Source: Lachnospiraceae bacterium UBA1759 (lineage in GTDB: Bacteria; Bacillota; Clostridia; Lachnospirales; Lachnospiraceae). Taken from it: DNA of 13,185 nt. The position numbers were made by a program, and so were the translations under genes. Of this stretch, positions 12,263 to 13,185 are shown piece after piece. Each line of letters begins with the position of its first letter. Positions within the stretch are counted from its first letter, which is position 1. The notes beneath the pieces are model-generated. The model was given only the letters and a program-made list of their open reading frames with translations. It searched no databases and was not told where the DNA came from. The stretch covers positions 1-13,185 of the forward strand of contig DCHF01000056.1 in NCBI GenBank assembly GCA_002315555.1, read 5' to 3'.

Positions 12263-13185
12263 ATGTACCGCGTAGCAAAGAGAGACGGAAAAGTTGTGGA
12301 TTTCAACCTTTCAAAGATCAGCGATGCCATCACCAAGGCATTTGACGCATGTGAAATGCAGTATCATCCGGACGTGATCGACTTTTTGAGTTTAAAGGTC
12401 ACGGCGGATTTCGAGAATAAGATCAGCGACAACCAGGTCACCGTTGAGCAGATCCAGGACTCCGTCGAGTCCGTTCTGATCCGTGCCGGTTACGATGACG
12501 TTGCCAAGGCTTACATCCTTTACCGTAAGCAGCGCGAACGTTTCCGCAACCTGTCCAACACCCTTCTGGACTACAGACAGGTCGTTGATAACTACTTAAA
12601 GATCGCCGACTGGCGTGTTAAGGAAAACTCCACCGTTACCTATTCCGTCGGCGGTCTGATCCTTTCAAACTCCGGCTCCATCACCGCAAACTACTGGCTG
12701 TCCGAGGTCTATGATGAAGAGATCGGCAATGCCCACAGAAATGCGGACATCCATATCCATGACCTGTCCATGCTGACCGGTTATTGTGCGGGCTGGTCCT
12801 TAAAGCAGCTGATTCAGGAGGGTCTGGGCGGTGTTCCGGGCAAGATCACCTCTGCTCCGGCATCCCATCTGTCCACCCTTTGCAACCAGATGGTCAACTT
12901 CCTCGGCATTATGCAGAATGAATGGGCCGGCGCTCAGGCGTTCTCTTCCTTTGACACCTATCTGGCTCCGTTCGTCAAGATCGACAACCTTTCCTACAAG
13001 GAAGTCAAGCAGTGCATCCAGTCCTTCGTTTACGGCGTCAACACCCCGTCCCGTTGGGGTACCCAGGCTCCGTTCTCCAATGTCACCCTGGACTGGACCG
13101 TCCCGGCAGACCTTGCGGAACTGAACTGCATCATCGGCGGTAAGGAAGCGGACTTCAAGTACAAGGACTGCAAGAAGGAAATGGA
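12263..13185 (+). CDS. nrdD: Anaerobic (class III) ribonucleoside-triphosphate reductase, N-terminal part
   Basis: The first 307 codons of nrdD run off the window edge. The enzyme reduces ribonucleoside triphosphates to deoxynucleotides by a glycyl-radical mechanism under anaerobic conditions. Residues 1 to about 90 form an ATP-cone allosteric domain (MYRVAKRDGKVVDF start, KAYILYRKQRE end). The catalytic barrel then begins, with HIHDL (164-168), YCAGW carrying Cys175 as the likely substrate-radical cysteine, and the conserved NQMVNFLG and EWAGAQAFSSFDTYLAPFV blocks (208-238). The glycyl-radical loop and the zinc site lie in the missing C-terminal half. The ATG has AGGAG 7 nt upstream. The upstream NrdR box and strong promoter fit this identity. 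Confidence 0.95.
   Translation, partial: MYRVAKRDGKVVDFNLSKISDAITKAFDACEMQYHPDVIDFLSLKVTADFENKISDNQVTVEQIQDSVESVLIRAGYDDVAKAYILYRKQRERFRNLSNTLLDYRQVVDNYLKIADWRVKENSTVTYSVGGLILSNSGSITANYWLSEVYDEEIGNAHRNADIHIHDLSMLTGYCAGWSLKQLIQEGLGGVPGKITSAPASHLSTLCNQMVNFLGIMQNEWAGAQAFSSFDTYLAPFVKIDNLSYKEVKQCIQSFVYGVNTPSRWGTQAPFSNVTLDWTVPADLAELNCIIGGKEADFKYKDCKKEM

Noticed and set aside
1..13185. CRISPR array, insertion sequence, integrase or toxin-antitoxin system
   Set aside because: No regularly spaced repeats, transposase or integrase motifs, or paired small toxin/antitoxin genes are visible, even though tRNA genes at the left edge are common integration sites.

Overview
The window reads as an ordinary chromosomal segment of an anaerobic Firmicute, most likely a clostridial or Lachnospiraceae-type bacterium. 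The support is: strong AGGAGG-type ribosome binding sites, sigma-A-like promoters with 17-18 bp spacers, U-tract hairpin terminators, an oxygen-sensitive class III ribonucleotide reductase (nrdD) with a radical-SAM activase, and a moderately GC-rich composition. I see no transposase, integrase, phage structural gene or CRISPR array.

Layout. Positions 1-271 hold tRNA-Phe(GAA) and two identical tRNA-Gly(GCC) genes, closed by a bidirectional terminator (282-317). A short gene-free patch (319-445) folds into a conspicuous multi-hairpin structure. Next come two CocE/X-Pro-type serine hydrolases on the minus strand (446-2113 and 4017-5687). Between them, on the plus strand, lies a flotillin/SPFH protein (2380-3876). 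A second minus-strand block, read from 7513 down to 5768, encodes an unrecognised 129-aa protein, an M42-family aminopeptidase translationally coupled to it, and a 70-aa four-cysteine zinc ribbon resembling Lar-type restriction-alleviation proteins. Its promoter (7566-7594) contains a perfect inverted repeat and lies back to back with the promoter of rarA.

Rightwards on the plus strand lie rarA (7694-9016, replication-fork AAA+ ATPase), an SGNH/GDSL hydrolase (9106-10266) whose promoter sits inside the rarA terminator, a xylose-isomerase-like TIM-barrel sugar isomerase/epimerase (10370-11188), and a radical-SAM activase of the anaerobic RNR type (11204-11899). A strong terminator follows. A 363-bp intergenic region then carries a good NrdR box, a near-consensus promoter and a structured leader ahead of nrdD (12263 to the window edge, 3' truncated).

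Functionally, the hydrolases, M42 peptidase, SGNH esterase and sugar isomerase suggest use of peptides, amides, acylated sugars and carbohydrates by a fermenting anaerobe. The activase and nrdD supply deoxynucleotides under NrdR control. I did not find a convincing new multi-gene system. The most unexplained items are the structured patch at 325-438, the operator-bearing promoter of the 129-aa unknown, and the structured nrdD leader.
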